Position numbers and translations under genes: made by a program
Shown here: one piece after another, positions 12,978 through 13,929 of the stretch
How positions within the stretch are numbered: the first letter of the stretch is position 1
Layout: each line of letters starts with the position of its first letter
Assembly (NCBI GenBank): GCA_002449955.1
Contig: DJYD01000001.1
Span: forward strand, 1-13,929
Origin: Lachnospiraceae bacterium UBA6987
GTDB taxonomy: Bacteria > Bacillota > Clostridia > Lachnospirales > Lachnospiraceae
Direction of reading: 5' to 3'
Length of the DNA: 13,929 nucleotides
The notes under the pieces: generated by a model
What the model saw: only the letters and a program-made list of their open reading frames with translations
What the model was told of the DNA's origin: nothing
Database searches by the model: none

Positions 12978-13008
12978 CTTTTGTTTTAAGTTTCCCTAAA
13001 AGGATTGA

Positions 13009-13929
<921 letters not shown>

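Overview
The window looks like chromosomal DNA of a fairly GC-rich member of the Clostridia, most likely Lachnospiraceae (Bacillota). The evidence is: strong AGGAGG-type ribosome binding sites on most genes; a DnaD-domain protein paired with a DnaI/DnaC-type helicase loader; a long divergent PRPP synthetase; a Firmicutes-type MurC; a QueT transporter behind a preQ1-I riboswitch; and ribosomal proteins of clostridial type. The species assignment is inference. I see no tRNA or rRNA gene, insertion sequence, integrase, CRISPR array or phage gene.

Layout. Positions 1-4442 (minus strand) hold the first nine genes of the S10 ribosomal operon, transcribed right to left: rpsJ, rplC, rplD, rplW, rplB, rpsS, rplV, rpsC and the start of rplP, which runs off the left edge. 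Upstream of rpsJ lies a long structured leader (about 4443-4666) with a candidate promoter at 4673-4701. Positions 4866-8041 (minus) hold a replication/nucleotide cluster, dnaD - dnaI-like loader - prs, read from a good promoter at 8069-8096 and ending in a clear terminator at 4818-4847. Two DnaA-box matches sit just upstream of that promoter. Positions 8214-10179 (minus) hold murC downstream of queT. queT has a promoter, a 5' hairpin, a preQ1-I aptamer and a terminator-like hairpin in its leader.

A divergent intergenic region (10180-10535) separates these from a short plus-strand block: an RlmI-like SAM methyltransferase (10536-11441), a cyclophilin-type lipoprotein (11456-12040) and an RraA-family protein (12126-12839). 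This block ends in a terminator and converges on tuf (minus, 13009 to beyond the right edge), whose own terminator lies at 12950-12977.

How the genes relate. The window lies between tuf (the usual last gene of the str operon) and rpsJ (the first gene of the S10 operon). In many bacteria these are adjacent; here about 8.5 kb of replication, cell-wall, queuosine-uptake and housekeeping genes lies between them. Most genes are ordinary core genes. The more interesting signals are in the non-coding parts: the preQ1-I switch and its possible polar effect on murC, the DnaA-box pair at the helicase-loader promoter, the multi-stem rpsJ leader, and several hairpins whose orientation does not match a neighbouring gene end.
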